Program-made: the position numbers and the translations under genes
DNA from: Kuschelorhynchus macadamiae
Lineage: Eukaryota; Arthropoda; Insecta; Coleoptera; Curculionidae
Direction of reading: 5' to 3'
NCBI GenBank assembly: GCA_030620095.1
Contig: JAUTXW010004475.1
Coordinates: 434,001 to 498,000 of the forward strand
Length of the DNA: 64,000 bases
In this document: one piece after another, positions 41,010 through 54,779 of the stretch
Layout: every line of letters starts with the position of its first letter
Position numbering within the stretch: the stretch's first letter is position 1
The notes under the pieces: generated by a model
Database searches by the model: none
What the model was told of the DNA's origin: nothing
Seen by the model: the letters and a program-made list of their open reading frames with translations, nothing else

Positions 41010-41260
41010 CTGCCTAATTTTGTAATATTATTTATACACTTTTTTGATACCTTGCACCGTTTTGAAATAATTTAGCGAAATGTGTTTAAAAACATGGAGA
41101 GTTTTGATGGTTTTTAGCTTGAAATATTTAGGTAAAAAAAGCGAAAGCTAAAACTATCAAAACTCCCCATATTTTTGAACAAATTTTCGTAAAATACTTC
41201 AAAACGGTAGAGTTATCGAAAAATTTCAAGCTACATAAAATTTGTAAAATAAAGCCGGAA
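41010..41260. repeat. palindromic hairpin element in the 3' intron of cuticular gene 2
   Basis: Arms include GAGAGTTTTGATGGTTTTTAG near 41098 and its inverse CTAAAACTATCAAAACTCCC near 41148. Outer parts such as CACCGTTTTGAAATA and TTCAAAACGGTAGAG also pair. A small non-autonomous fold-back element of about 250 bp. Confidence 0.65.
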
Positions 41261-41785
41261 CTCCGATAAATTTAATTATATGTGTTAATGCTGAAAGTTA
41301 AGCAAACATATTGGAATATTTTCTAATTATATAACTTTTCAAATATATGACTCAATTATGATCTTGACATTCATCGTGCGGAAATATAAGGGCTTTAGAC
41401 TATATAGAAAATTCCTGACACTTTCTAAAAAAATGTGGTCAATCAACATCCCAAACTGACTTACATAGCTGATATATTCCGTATTATTACAAAAGAGCAT
41501 TTACTAGACAAACTGTTAGGATCACCAAAAAAAAAAAAATTGTAAAATACAAGGAATACATTTTACAGAAAGATGTCTGACTTTTTAAATTTTGACTAGC
41601 AAGATCAGATAATATTTGAGCCTTACAAAAAAAGATATTATAGAAAAATTTAAAATACTCTATAAATCAAAAATTATTAACATATTATATTTAGTTCAAA
41701 ACAAAATAATTAAATGGAAGTAATGTTATAAAAGATGTTACTTTTAAAAAGTAGGGCAATATTGTTTTCAGTTTATTTACACTTA

Positions 41786-43025
41786 CTAATGATGATGATG
41801 GTATTCTATATGGGGATGTTCAGCGTGTCCTTTCCTTTCTACATGAGCGTTGAAACCATTTTCGTGATCCGCTTCATATTTTACAACACGAATGGTACCA
41901 TCAGCTTCATGAAGAGAGTACTGCCCTTCTACTTTGTCTCCATAACGTTTCTCATGTTGTTCATGAATATCGTGGTGATGGGGATCATGTACTTGATATT
42001 TATATTCATAGTGAGGGAATGTCTAAAAAATCACCTTTTAAATATTGTTTATAAATTCAAGCAAATTGGCAAATTATTCCAGTAGGAATAGAGGCAAAAT
42101 CACTCAAGTCAATTCAAGCAAAAGTTTCATATTTTAGAATTTAATATAATATACTAATAGGCCATTTTTGAAAGGAGAATGTTAATGAAGAAAATGTTAT
42201 ACTTATTTAATAGTAAATATTTGTTATTACTTACGTAAAATTCAATAACGTGATGTCCGTGACCTTCTCCACCTCCTCCACTGCCGCCTTGATTCAACGA
42301 GTAGTGTGAAATACCCGCGCTAGCATATGCAGCGAGTGAAAGAAGAACTATGAACTGAAAAAAAATGTGGTTATATTCCAAAAAATGAATTCTTCTTCAT
42401 TTATAAAAAATATATCCCGAGGGCTACAAATATGTGGCTCACCCTTATAACTTCTTTCTTTGCCAACCTACTAAAATGAAAATATGGTTGGTCAAATAGG
42501 AGATAACTTTGATTTTTTTACCATATTTTCTTTTCGAATTTCTGCTATTGACTATTTAATGCCATTTAATGTTTTTTAAATGGGACTATCTAAATATTAT
42601 TTGTCCATTTTTAAACTGCATATTATTTTGTAATGAGCCACCCTCTTCCCATTAAGAAAATTGGTTATTTCTATATTTTGACTTTGACGTAAATTAATCG
42701 TTTTTGCTAAATCACGGCACTAAATAAAAATTAAATAAAAATAGTTTTGCATGTCAGAATGATATAAGTGACATATGATTGTACTTTGTACTTAGTAAGT
42801 CACAACGAATGAAAATATGCGAACATATATAGGGTGTTCTATTTAATAAAAGAAGATAGGACAATGCTGTCGTGATAAGAATTTTTGAAATTTAGGCGTA
42901 CTGAACGAACTAAAAATTCATTTAAATATCTTGGCAAAGAGGATGAAATACTTATTTGTAAAACCTAGTATACGCCTAAGCAAAAATTAAATAGATATAA
43001 AAATCCAGCTTACTTTGATAACCAT
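41786..43025 (-). CDS. RR-2 cuticular protein gene 2 (three coding exons, 122 aa)
   Basis: Secreted chitin-binding cuticle protein. Coding exons: 43025-43014 (MVIK), 42354-42235 and 42022-41786, all phase 0, with donors GTAAGC and GTAAGT and acceptors CAG and TAG. Exons 1-2 give the signal peptide MVIKFIVLLSLAAYASAG, split by intron 1. A Gly/His-rich segment follows (GGSGGGGEGHGHHV). Exon 3 is the RR-2 domain: HYEYKYQVHDPHHHD, KRYGDKVEGQYSLHEADGTI, YEADHENGFNAHVERKGH, and a terminal His cluster (EYHHHH). The TATA box is at 43111. The stop TAG overlaps a GTAAGT donor, suggesting a separate 3' UTR exon at 39.3-39.5 kb. Close duplicate of gene 3. Confidence 0.9.
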
Positions 43026-43110
43026 GTTGAGTTTAAGAAACCTATCAGGCTCTACAATCTTAACGTACGATAAGATTGAGTGATACTGACCATAGGGCTC
43101 ACGGCTTTCA

Positions 43111-43120
43111 TTTATATATT
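43111..43120 (-). promoter_or_regulatory. TATA box and initiator of cuticular gene 2
   Basis: Minus strand AATATATAAA, with TCAGT (the arthropod initiator type) at 43089-43085, about 30 bp further on. The ATG follows about 60 bp downstream of the initiator. Confidence 0.65.
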
Positions 43121-43129
43121 AAACAGCTA

Positions 43130-44139
43130 TAAAAATGATAAATTAATAAGATTAAAGTAAATGAAAGTGCGTTAATTAACATAGCCTAATATTTAAATCA
43201 AATAATAAACAAATCGGATAAAAGTTCTGTTTTGATATTTACATTTGCATTAAATGCGACAAAATTTCATTTTTACCATTCTTAAGCTGAATTAAATATA
43301 CTAAAATATTAATAACGTTGTTATTCACTTAACATTAATTATATTTTCAAGAGCTCTCTAGCTAGATGAAGTTATCTTTCGTAAATATTGAAGGAAGATA
43401 AGGCCCATTAAATAGAAATCACTTTGAAGAATTACATAATTTTGCATTTATATCTATTAATAGAGAATGGCAGTAATTAGGGTTTTTACAAAATTGGATT
43501 AATAGCTGAGTCAGAGCTGGAAAAGTTAATTTATTGTTCATAATAACGCTAGAAAAAAGTTCGATCTTAAACCATTATTAAATAGAGATTGAACAAATAT
43601 TATTTTTAATCGTTTGTAATAAGACTAATAGTAGTAATCAAAATATGATTTTGATGGCTTATTAAATTTTAAAAATTACTATCAAAACACTGTTTAGAAA
43701 TGATGGCTGCCTTCACAATAGACAAAAACACACGACTATTATTTAACTCTTAAAGATTGAACCGTGTGCAAAGTTTTATAAATCTGTTTTTTATATCCGT
43801 GAAAAAGTGAGAATTTTCTTGATATAAAATATCGTATGAAAGCAAAGAGTGTAAAAAAACATTTTTTTTACTTTCGGGTCTAGAGTATATCCTTACCAAC
43901 CTAATAGGGACTAAAGAGGTATATTTAGTCCCAAGAGACTAAAATGCATCTTAGCATTAACATTAACAACACATAGTTAAATTGAACAAATTTATTTATT
44001 TATATTTAGATGATTATTTACATTATAGAAGATATATCTTCGGCAGTTCTAGATACTTCGTTAGAACCTTATCTGGAAGGGGTTCTGGAAGTTCCAATTT
44101 AGAATGCATTCACATCACCATGTCCAAACATTCATTCAT
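43130..44139. other. no gene seen
   Basis: Upstream region of cuticular gene 2, AT-rich. No ORF or repeat was identified. Confidence 0.4.
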
Positions 44140-44665
44140 TCATTCGGCTATAGTTTTTTTATTATTGATGGAGTTTTCGACGTACCCCTCGGCGACGCGA
44201 CGGCTGCCGATTTCCATCCCCCATGCATTTTTTAAAACATCCACAGATGCAACAACGTCAGCTAATAAAGAGGCAGATGTTCGTCGAAAACAATGTCCAG
44301 TATATAATGGCAGATTTGGTAGATTTAAAAATGTTGCTACTTTCTGAGGTAGTTTTCCAAACGACTTATATCTTTCGTATCGTAGCAAGTATATGGCGTT
44401 TCTTTTTTTTAGCAGGGCAATTAGCTTGTTAAATTTACTAATTTAGATATTATTTTTAACGTTGAGCATAGTCTTCAGCATAGAAAAATGTGCCCAAAAC
44501 GTCGAAGGTGATAAAGTCCTAGATTTCTGCGTGAACAACACAAGTACCTCGTATCTTCATTGAAATTTTCCACGTTTCGCTCACAGCACCATTTTACAAA
44601 TGTCTGACATTGCGCTTCATATATTTTACTTGATTTGGATGGCATAATATCTTCTAGAGCCTCTT
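44140..44665 (-). pseudogene. Crypton-like tyrosine recombinase remnant
   Basis: On the minus strand, 44388-44140 encodes the C-terminal catalytic region: GHCFRRTSASLLAD gives the HxxR motif (H32, R35 of this frame) and GYVENSI the nucleophilic Tyr (residue 69). The second His/Trp element is degenerate (KNAWGM). About 250 bp upstream (near 44500-44665) is a separate frame with MPSKSSKIYEAQCQTFVKWC, the N-terminal core-binding region of the same family. The middle is missing. Insect Cryptons and related YR elements have this layout, so this is a relic and not a host gene. Confidence 0.75.
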
Positions 44666-44689
44666 CAGCTGCTTATAACTTGTTTATTT

Positions 44690-45535
44690 ATGTTGTATCT
44701 AAGCAAGGGAAGAAAATGGTCCTTTTCCTCCCGGGGAAGAAAACATTTTTTCCTCCTTGAGAGCAAAAATGTTCCTCCCTCTGAGCTTCTGTTATGTTTT
44801 TATTGCCAAAAATGTCATAGTGGTGGTGATAGTAGCTTTTGGTGCCAGGTAATATTATGGTTCGTATTATTACATATTATACATACTAAAAATATTGCAA
44901 GATTTCTTTCATAAGAACCACAAATTATACGATTTATCTATTGCAGTATTGTCAGTACAAGTTAAGGTCAATTTGACTTCGGCATTGAAAGTGTCTCGAG
45001 AAAATTAACTCTAGGAATTGTTGTTGATATGGTCCCTACAATATTTTTAAATAAAATAATGCAAAAATAATGTTTTTTTTTAACTTTTATTCTTTTGCTA
45101 GTTTTAATTCTTGCTACTTCTTTTACTCTTTTACTATTATATGATAAGCTACGATTTGGGTTGCTAAACAGTTAAATATGGTTCTGTTCTGATTTCATTT
45201 TTTCTTTAACGTCATCGAATTCGTCACTTCTTCGCGTGCTTTATCCTAAAAAAATATCATAAGGTGTGGAAATGGGGGCATTATTTTATTTCCAGTATAT
45301 AGTAAGTAAAGGAAAGTAAATTCTGTTTGAACATCCGGGCCCGTGGCCACTGGCGTAACGTTAATTTCTGTTTTTATTCATTTCTGTTACTTGGTGGTTG
45401 CTTGGTTTATTATACAAGGTCCGTGTAATCTGGATGAAAATGCAAAACTTTTTTATTATCGATTTTACCAAAAAATGAAATTTCATAAAAAGGTTCGGTT
45501 ACTAAAAAAAATAAGTTGGGCTACAAAATAAACGT
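44690..45535. other. no gene seen
   Basis: Several short frames exist but none looks coding. A locally repetitive stretch with repeated ggaagaaaa and cctcc words lies at 44700-44790. Confidence 0.35.
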
Positions 45536-45539
45536 CTTA

Positions 45540-46170
45540 TTCAAAATCCGATTTGATTTGATCCGAACTAAAAAGCGTAAAAATATGAGTTAAGAAGTCA
45601 ATAATTTTTCTGTCTGTCGGTTTGTCTGTACCAGTTCGCGGTATAGCTTAAAAACTGCTAATCAGATTGACTTCAAATGTTAGTCAAAAATTAAAGGTCA
45701 TATGAGGTTGACCTAGTAATATTTTGGTAAAAATCCAATAGGCTTTGTGAAACAATAAAAAAATATATTACCAAGAAAACTAATTATTCAATGATCCTCA
45801 AATTTTGTACAAAAATCAAATGTTACATAGGAATGAACTGGTAACAATTTGATACGCGTTAAGAAAGCAAAACCAAATGGCTGACTGTGTCAATGTAAAA
45901 ACTACTTATTAAATTTATTTTAAATTATGCCCAAAATCAAGTGTGGCATAGAAACTGGTAAAATATTGGTAGGAATCCAACATGATGGAACAAAATGGCG
46001 CCCAAGAAAATTTGTTGAAAAAACAGTATATATGTGTTACTAAATGACTATGTACTGAACTAAATGACTATGTACTAAACTTAATTGGGTCACACTTCAC
46101 TATTCCTAATAAAAAGGGATACATTTATAATAAGGGAAGTTTCGGGTAAAGAAAATTTACCGACTTTTTT
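45540..46170. repeat. second copy of the degenerate monomer array
   Basis: Phrases such as GACTTCAAATGTTAGTC, TACATAGGAATGAACTGGTAA and AATCCAACATGATGGAAC follow each other in the spacing seen at 33.2-34.3 kb. It ends with AAGGGAAGTTTCGGGTAAAG and a T-rich stretch. Lies between the duplicated cuticle genes. Confidence 0.6.
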
Positions 46171-46174
46171 ATTA

Positions 46175-47212
<1,038 letters not shown>

Positions 47213-47539
47213 TTGATTCACCTATCTAACGTTCATTTAGATTGGGACGAATAAACGTCTTCATCTCTTTATCTGTAAAAATGTAAAGATAGATCAAACA
47301 AACATACATACGCACATTACTTGCATACCATACTTACTCAAATACAACCCCCTGCTTATATTCTACTAAACGATGTTTTATTTTGTTTTTTCTGTTTTTA
47401 TTTTACTATTTTTAATTTAACTGTTTTTATCACATTTGTCTTTTCATAACGTCATTAACATAGTCTTTAAAAAAGCATTTATTATTTTCGTCTATAAAAA
47501 AAGTTTTATTCCAGAAAATTAAATTTTAACTAATTTTTA

Positions 47540-47720
47540 AAACAGTTTACTAGACCGCCATGTTAAAAAATTATTATTACAAACTGGTTATCGAATTTAC
47601 CCCAAATTTTGCGCAAAAATCAAGTGTTACATAGGAGTGAAATGGTAAGAATCCAATAATGGAATAAAATAGTGACTTAATAAAATGTTAAAAAAATATT
47701 ACTAATCCAATTTAGTCGGT
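47540..47720. repeat. short copy of the degenerate monomer repeat
   Basis: Contains AATTTTGCGCAAAAATCAAG and TACATAGGAGTGAAATGGTAA, the same words as the arrays at 33.2 and 45.6 kb. Confidence 0.5.
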
Positions 47721-48249
47721 TAAATTCCAAATCCTAGAATAAAGATCTTCTTTTTATGGATGAAAATATTAACTGTCATGATTACTTTTTTTTAGATAGA
47801 TAGATAAACTACCAAAAAAATAAAAATATTAAATTAAAAAATTAATGATATCAAAATTTAAAAAATTGTATATTGGAGTATCGAAGGAGTGATTTTATTT
47901 TTTTGTTTTTTGAATAGGTATGGTAAGCGAATGAGTTTGTATATAGGAATGTATGTATGTGTAGTAGATCTGGACAATAACAGTTGTGAAGATGAAAAAC
48001 GTGGATTTGTTTCAATCTGAATAGCCGTTAGATAGTCGTTAGATATGTAAATAAAACAGATGTTTTGTCATATATCCTTATTTACTCGTGCGAAATATAA
48101 TTATTCAAGAAACTGGTAACTTTCGGCTTGACACCCACAATATTAAAATGTAGTTCCTTTACCCAGAACTTTCCTTGTTATGAAACTTTCCCTTTATTAG
48201 GAACAGGGAAGTGTTCGGTAAATAGTCATTTAATAACACATATATTATT

Positions 48250-49062
48250 TTATTGGATGGTGTATTTTGTTTCACCATTTTGGATTCCTACCAAAAAGTT
48301 TCTATCTATGCAATTTTTTGAGCAAAATTTAAAATAAATTGAACAATAAGTAGTTTTTAGTGATTTGTAGTTATTGTAGTATTTTTGAAAATCATGGCTT
48401 GAGTTTTGTGAGGATTTAAACTCAGTTTCCAATGGTCCATCCAATCCTGGATATAATCAATATGTCTTTGAAGCCTAGAAGTGAGAATATTTAAGTTTTT
48501 ATTCGTAGAAGTCAGAGCGGTATTATCCGCAAATAAATAGAGTTTATTAAAATTATTTTTAGGAATGTACGCTATAAAAATGTTGAAAAGAATGGGAGAA
48601 AGAGGGGAGCCTTGGGGGACTCCCTCTCTGATGGGTCTTGAATTGGAAGTGAAATCATCTATGTACACAACGAACTCTCTATTGGACAGGAATTATTGTA
48701 TGATTTTTAAGGTAATTAGATCTACCAGCTCTGATTAATTTAAGACTAGGCCTCTGTGCCAAGTTTTATCAAATGTTTCTGGAATGTCCAAAAAGATGCC
48801 CACATATTTTTTTCCTATTAAAATCCATTGTGATGTCGGCAGGTAGACGAATTGTTTGATTAACTGTGCTAGTTTCATGTCTAAAACCAAATTGCTCATT
48901 GGGTAAAATATTTTTATTTGAAACTTCTTCTTGGAGCTTGTGTAGAATTCTTTTTTCTGAAATTATAGCTGTCACCGAAAACAAACTAATTGGTATATAA
49001 CTGTTTGTTTCGCTAGCGTTCACACTCGTTTTTTTGGAAGAATTATCTTCGCTTTCTTCCAT
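48250..49062 (-). pseudogene. jockey-like non-LTR retrotransposon RT, two frames
   Basis: Minus strand. Frame 49062-48769 has YIPISLFSVTAIISEKRIL and LPNEQFGFRHETSTVNQTI, the fingers and palm start of the RT. Frame 48668-48357 has GVPQGSPLSPILFNIFIAYI, LYLFADNTAL where the catalytic ADD is altered to ADN, and WKLSLNPHKTQAMIF. The catalytic change and the frame break make it inactive. It lies between the two cuticle gene copies. Confidence 0.75.
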
Positions 49063-49479
49063 AATTTGGAGAAATAACTAAATTTCAATAGACTATTTTC
49101 AATATGTACAAGGGTTTTAAAAAACAGATAAAGGGGCTTTTTTAAGATCAAAATGTTGCCTTGCGGGGCAGTTATATACCTTTTAGAAAAGGATAGAATG
49201 ATCTAGAATAATCTAAATACTACAAAATAAAGAATTAAGCCAGAATTATTCGAGATGGATTTTTGACACTATCATATTCGTTACATGGATGAAAATTAAG
49301 GTAAGTCTTCATTAAAAGAAAAAATAATAAACGAATTCACGTAAAACTTAACAGATCTATAAATAGAGCTAAATTCGCAACATTGCCCCCGTCCCAGAGT
49401 TGAAAGTCCCGATCAAACATCTTCGGTATCTTGGTAATGGGCTAGTCGATAGAGGTGCACCACTTTCTTTTTTGCATGA

Positions 49480-50480
49480 TGGCTCTTCTGAATCCGGTAT
49501 ACCAAATCATTCAATCGGGTCATCACACCATCCGGGCCTTCCCATAACTTCTAAACTAAAAGTATGCTATTACTTTTTCTTCACCATTTTGTATTTGTGA
49601 CAAAATACCAGCAATACCGGTATTGCTGGCATCGGTGTCTACAATAAACATCTGGGATGGCTCAGGATATGACAACACTGAAGGATTACACAAGGCTTTT
49701 CCTCAAGTTGTTAAATGCTCCTCCACATTCTTGAGTCCATGCATAGCTGTGATTGCTTTCAGAAAGTCGATGTAACGGTCTAGCGATGTTAGCGGACTTT
49801 TACTTCATGTTCGATAATTAAGTGGCCTAGATATTTTACCGCTTTTTGGAAAAACTGACACTTTTTGGACTGAGTTTTAAGCCAGCCATTCTCAGTTTAT
49901 GGAAAAAAGCGTCAATATTTTTAAAACGACCTTCAAATGTTAAAAGAATAATGAGTTCATCAAATATTCTAGGCATGTTTCCCATATCATCCCATGTAAT
50001 ATCAGTTCCATTAAAGGTTCAGAAGTCATTGGGGCGTTGCATAATCCAAAAGCCATAACTTTAAATTGCCACAGTACAGTCCCAGTAGAGAACGGTGTAT
50101 TTTCTTTATCAGCTGGATTAAGCCTAACTTGCCAGTAACCACTTTTCAGGTCCAGGGTTGAGATCTTTCTTTGTGACGTCATTGAGACAAGTTTCTTCTA
50201 AACTAGGACTATGGCCTGTCTTGTTTTTCCGTATCATTAAGCATCTGATCAACTTCATGCCCCTTTCCCAAAGGTATTCGTCTTGGAGGCTGTTTTATAG
50301 ACGCTGCATCACTAGTATTAATTCGATGTTGTACTATTTTGATTTTTCCTAAGACAAGGTCAAACATACAGAAAACGTTTCTTCTCTATTTTCTTCTAAC
50401 TTGGTTATCTAAACTTTATTACTAAATATGGCGATTTCACCAGGTCTTGGAGTACTCTAGGTTAAGTAGTTGCCGGTTCT
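49480..50480 (-). pseudogene. Gypsy-type LTR retrotransposon RT/RNase H remnant
   Basis: Minus strand. ISTLDLKSGYWQVRLNPADK (about 50170) is the RT start. LWQFKVMAFGLCNAPMTSEP, and WETCLEYLMNSLFF in place of the YLDD box, follow. Further down, around 49650-49560, MFIVDTDASNTGIAGILSQI marks the RNase H-like start. The active-site Asp pair is lost. No LTRs were recognised. Confidence 0.75.
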
Positions 50481-50499
50481 GAAGGTGGTAGGTTTGTAC

Positions 50500-52600
50500 A
50501 AGTAAATATTGTCTTAGCAGGTTGACAGATTCCAATCTTACTACCTTTTTTTACTTGCTGGGGATGACCTTTTAGATTCATCATTTTAACAAACATCATG
50601 TTCTCTCCGCATTAAGTTAAAGTTCTTGCTGGTAAAATTTCCTTTGTATGTAGTGAACAATCTTAAACTGGTTTGAATAAAATTACTTTTTCCTCGAAAT
50701 CCAGCGTCGCTTTTACTACATGTTCCGAACAGACAGGTAAGGTAGCATCTTCTAGCAAATTCAAATTCAAATTTGATAAAAAAAGCGATCATAAAAATAT
50801 ATCTTATGTAACTCATGCATCGCCTACGACTAGTGCACGTAATTTTCTAACTAGTAAAAAAGTAGTTTTTAATGCTCTTGTTACATAAATACAGATCTCA
50901 AAATTGAGAAACAAAATTGATACACTTGTATTTGCCACTTTTGGTATATATTGACAGCAACTTAAAGATGTTCAACACTAAAAAAAATTTCAAAGATAAT
51001 GTTTCATAAAAATACAGTGCACAAAATAAAAAAATAGTATAAAATACTCGTTTCATAGGACATTTAACCTAAATCGTCATAACTTCTAACCTGGGACTGG
51101 TGCTATAAGATCAAATCTTAGGAAACTAATGATTTAATATCGTTGTTTGAGTAAATAAATAAACATATACTATACCCTACTTGTAATATAAACACATACT
51201 ATTATAGTCCTTTGAAACTGGGAGGTAGTGTCTATAACTTTGTAAATACAAAGGCAAAAAAATGGAAAAAAGTAGTTAAAAGATAACAACGAAGTAAAAA
51301 TAATTTTCCACCAAAATTCCAAGTTACGATTTTATTTTTCAGACAAATAGATAGATAGATGGAATGGGTATCTACAAATTAGTTACTTGAATAATATTTT
51401 TATGCTAGTTTTGTAGCCATTTCTTGTTAAATAATTAGGGTGATTACTACTACATCAACAATATTAAATTATTTTTATATTTAATAGAACAAATTTGGAA
51501 GAACACAATTTAAATTAAATTAAATTAACATTTTTCAACACATCTTTGAAATGCATATTTAGAATTAATGTGCATTTATAAAACTCATTTTTAACTGCAT
51601 TACACATTTTTTTATTTAGCAATAATTTATGAAACGGTCTTTGCAGATAGATACTTGAGGCTACAATTATGTTTTCATTAGGATAAGCTATTTTGCAACT
51701 TTGTGATGTTATTACAGACTGACTTTGAGAAAATACATTTTATCATCTATAACATATTTCCGGATAAGTGTTTACTAATGTTTAATAAATAGATTAGGTT
51801 ATGTTAAGTTAGTGTTATGGAACTATTTTTGTAACTTTTAACCTAAACTTTTGAACTACCCCTTTATAGCAGGAGCGTTGTTCCAATAAAAAAAAATTGG
51901 TAAAATAGTAAAATTTAGCAAGAAATGAGTATGAATTTTAGCATTTTTTTGAAAACATATAATTTTTAATAAATACTACAGTTTATATTACCTGTATAAA
52001 GATTACCGTTTTGTTCAATGTGGCCATTATCAGGTACTTAAAATCTACGTGAAATTTTACATAATAAAATAAGATACTATAAACCATAAAGGGCTTAAGG
52101 GAACAAAAGCATTTATTATACCGTGTGTACATTAATTCATGTTCCAAACTGAGAGATAATTTACAAAATATATATTAACATTTTAACACCCTGTTTTATG
52201 AAACTGAAGGGTTTGCGTATATCATTTTATCAGACCTTTTTCCCTAATTTCATTGGACGTTAATTAAATTGCTTCCTTGTACCTATATTACTATATTTCA
52301 CATAATGCAACATTATCTGTGTCTTGTCTCATGTGAAATATTCATGTAAATGTCTTTGTCCTCAATACCTGTTTGTGGCTTTTTGTAATATTATGTAATA
52401 AAGCAGAATGGATTTTAAGCTGTCATGATATTCGCGTTAACCGGAAGTGGCAAGCAATAATTTGGTAATATATATAGTAGTTTTGACTCTGAGTGTAAGT
52501 TTTTTTTTCTACGATCGTTGTATAAAGTGCCTTCAGCTTGTCATTATTTTATACTATCTGGTAAATAACTACTTACCGATTGAGAGAAATAAATAGCTTA
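50500..52600. other. no gene seen
   Basis: Mostly AT-rich. The minus strand has a short exon-like segment (ATG GCC ACA TTG..., ending CAG|GTAATA near 51988-52024) that could be a first coding exon, but no partner exon was found. It is not annotated as a gene. Confidence 0.3.
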
Positions 52601-52604
52601 CATA

Positions 52605-52860
52605 AAGGATTACGGCTGTGATCAATTAAGAAACCATAGTTCTTGGGATTAAACCGTATCAAATTGGAATCAATTTCGGATGTTTCCCCTTCGATCGCAC
52701 AAGGCATCTTCAGGGATCGTTTTTACACGAGATCGGAACACTGAATTAATTAATAGAAGACGCCTCGTGTAGTCAAGAGCGAAAAGTCGGAAAGTAATTC
52801 TAATTTGACATGGTCTGTTCCGAAGAACCATGATTTCGTAATCGATAAATAGCTTATTTC
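52605..52860. repeat. fold-back repeat family copy, both arms
   Basis: Left arm: TTCTTGGGATTAAACCGTAT, GATCGCACAAGGCATCTTCAG. Right arm, inverted: GAAAAGTCGGAAAGTAATTC and ACATGGTCTGTTCCGAAGAAC. Together they make a stem of roughly 100 bp around a short spacer. Confidence 0.7.
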
Positions 52861-53416
52861 AATACTAAAGCGTTGCCTAGGAGTGCCCCTAATTTTGTCG
52901 AGTCGAACCTCATTTTGACAGATAATATGTATGTCATATTAAGCAAGTGATAGTATGACAGATCCATAATAAAAATCTAGATCGATATATTATGATTTCA
53001 AAAATAATGTATAACATATATAAATATAAAATATATTTCTCAGTTTACACAACAGTATAAAATAAAATATTATACGATACTCGACGGATAGGTGTTATTA
53101 AAGTAAATCAATAATAAATAAATAATGTCTTTATTTCATAGCAAATATTTCAATAATACACTTGTAAAATGGCGGCGAGATCTAGCTAAGTGCTACTCAC
53201 ATCTAACCGCCTCTTTAACAAAAAATAAATATATAATATTATCAGAAGTACTAAAAATATGGAATTCCAAACAACTAGGTAACAAATTAACCAGAATCAT
53301 TATCTATAACAATCAATTGTTACAATTATTAGTTTGAACAAATGCTTTAATGTGTTTCTTAAAAGTTTCGACGCTGGAGCAAGCAGTAATTCCTGATGGC
53401 AAAGAATTAAAAATCT

Positions 53417-53791
53417 TCAGAATTGTAGCCAAATGAACGCTGAAAGAGCGGAGTACTGTGTCTGGTGGACATTAAGCAGGCCACAGTGTTGGGTCGACTT
53501 TCTGTGGATATTCGATCTAGGGATAAGTTCCTCAAACAGATATTCTGCTTGTTTAGTTTGAATAATTTTAAAAATCAATGTTGCCAAATGTAACAAAAAT
53601 CTTTCTTGTAAAGTAAACCATCTAGATTTCACAAAAAGAGGAGTAACATGGTCAAATTTTCGATCTCCATACGCAAACTTGAGGTACGCATTCTGTAGAT
53701 TTTGTAGATTATATTTATCTTTTTCAAATAAAATTGGCCAATATACTACGTCACAATATCCCAAACCTGAAAGTATCAAAGCATCACACAA
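53417..53791 (-). pseudogene. non-LTR retrotransposon RT C-terminal fragment
   Basis: A 124-codon open frame (MCDALILSGLGYCDVVYWP, LQNLQNAYLKFAYGDR, RFLLHLATLIFKIIQTK). It covers the thumb and post-RT region of a jockey-type element, homologous in outline to the fragment at 38.4-39.0 kb. No catalytic box is included, so it is a 5'-truncated copy. Downstream sequence from 53,140 may belong to the same unit. Confidence 0.65.
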
Positions 53792-53799
53792 TCCTAATT

Positions 53800-54580
53800 G
53801 TGTCTAAAGTACTCGTTTATATTCCGGACACAGCTTCTACGTCGCCTTGCCCGTAAAACAACTCGTACTTCAATAAGCCTTCTATCGACCTTGTAACGTA
53901 AATTACTATTACTTTCGCATTGTCGAAAGGCTGGCTGTGGATTTATTTGTTACCTACGTAAGAGTTAATAAATTTCAAATCCAGCATTTTGTTCATAGTC
54001 GCAGAAGCTTTTTTGTGTTTTTACAAGTTAAAATTGATAAAATTATAGGAACATTTTCAAAATATGGGTATCTCGGGGAGTGAGGTGGAAATTATCCCTA
54101 TACCTATAAGCGATCGTAGAAAAATATTGTATGTAATGCATTAAGTTAACATTTTTACTCATCGAATTACGACACTCGTCTGCGACTTATACACGTGATT
54201 TTTTACCTCGTAAGAAAAGTATTACTTAATGCACTTGTTACATAAATTACTAATACATATTTAATCTGCCTTTTTAGGTCACTCACAGTTCCTATTTAAG
54301 TTACTATTCACAGTTTTAACTGTGTAAAAAGCTTCTTTTTGCACAATTTTTTACCTTTATTTGAATTTCCTATTCTTTCTTTAAGTTTGTTTTTTATCAC
54401 TTTATCTTCATTCATTTCTTCTCTTTTCTTTCCACTTTCTTTTTGTCCTCTTTTTCAGTTTCATTTTTTAATAATATTCATTAAATGTAGGTACTCAATG
54501 CTGTGACAAAAGTACCACTTAGGTACTAAGTGTTTGGCAATTCTTAAATATAAATATTTTAACTGAAAATTAACACGTAT
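53800..54580. other. no gene seen
   Basis: AT-rich sequence with a T/C-rich stretch near 54340-54470. Nothing recognisable. Confidence 0.35.
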
Positions 54581-54584
54581 TTTG

Positions 54585-54779
54585 GTGATTTAATCACATT
54601 GCTTTATTTAAAGAAAAACATTACAACTAAAGAAACAATTACTTAATACTGCATAGGGATGAACAACAGGCAAACAATAGACAAAAAACAATCTTACACA
54701 CTACATTCATATTATGAGGGATGATGCGATGACGAGAACTAAGATGATCAGTCGGTTTATCAATGTTGCCATTTGGTTC
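54585..54779 (-). other. candidate 3' UTR exon of cuticular gene 3, with poly(A) signal
   Basis: Acceptor TTTTTAG|GAACC at 54779 and AATAAA at 54608-54603 on the minus strand. It has the same order of words as the block at 39335-39528, including CATCGCATCATCCCTCAT and GTTCATCCC, with small indels. The coding potential differs between the two copies, so it is non-coding. It would join to the GTAAGT donor at the stop of exon 3 (57364-57366). Confidence 0.6.

Noticed and set aside
41735..42085. Plus-strand hydrophobic ORF of 116 codons, and its twin at 57367-57609
   Set aside because: Both are antisense to exon 3 of cuticular genes 2 and 3; the sense strand has splice sites and the RR-2 motif, which explains why both copies keep an open antisense frame.
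51988..52024. Possible first coding exon on the minus strand (ATG GCC ACA..., CAG|GTAATA)
   Set aside because: No second exon, TATA box with proper spacing or homologous gene was found.
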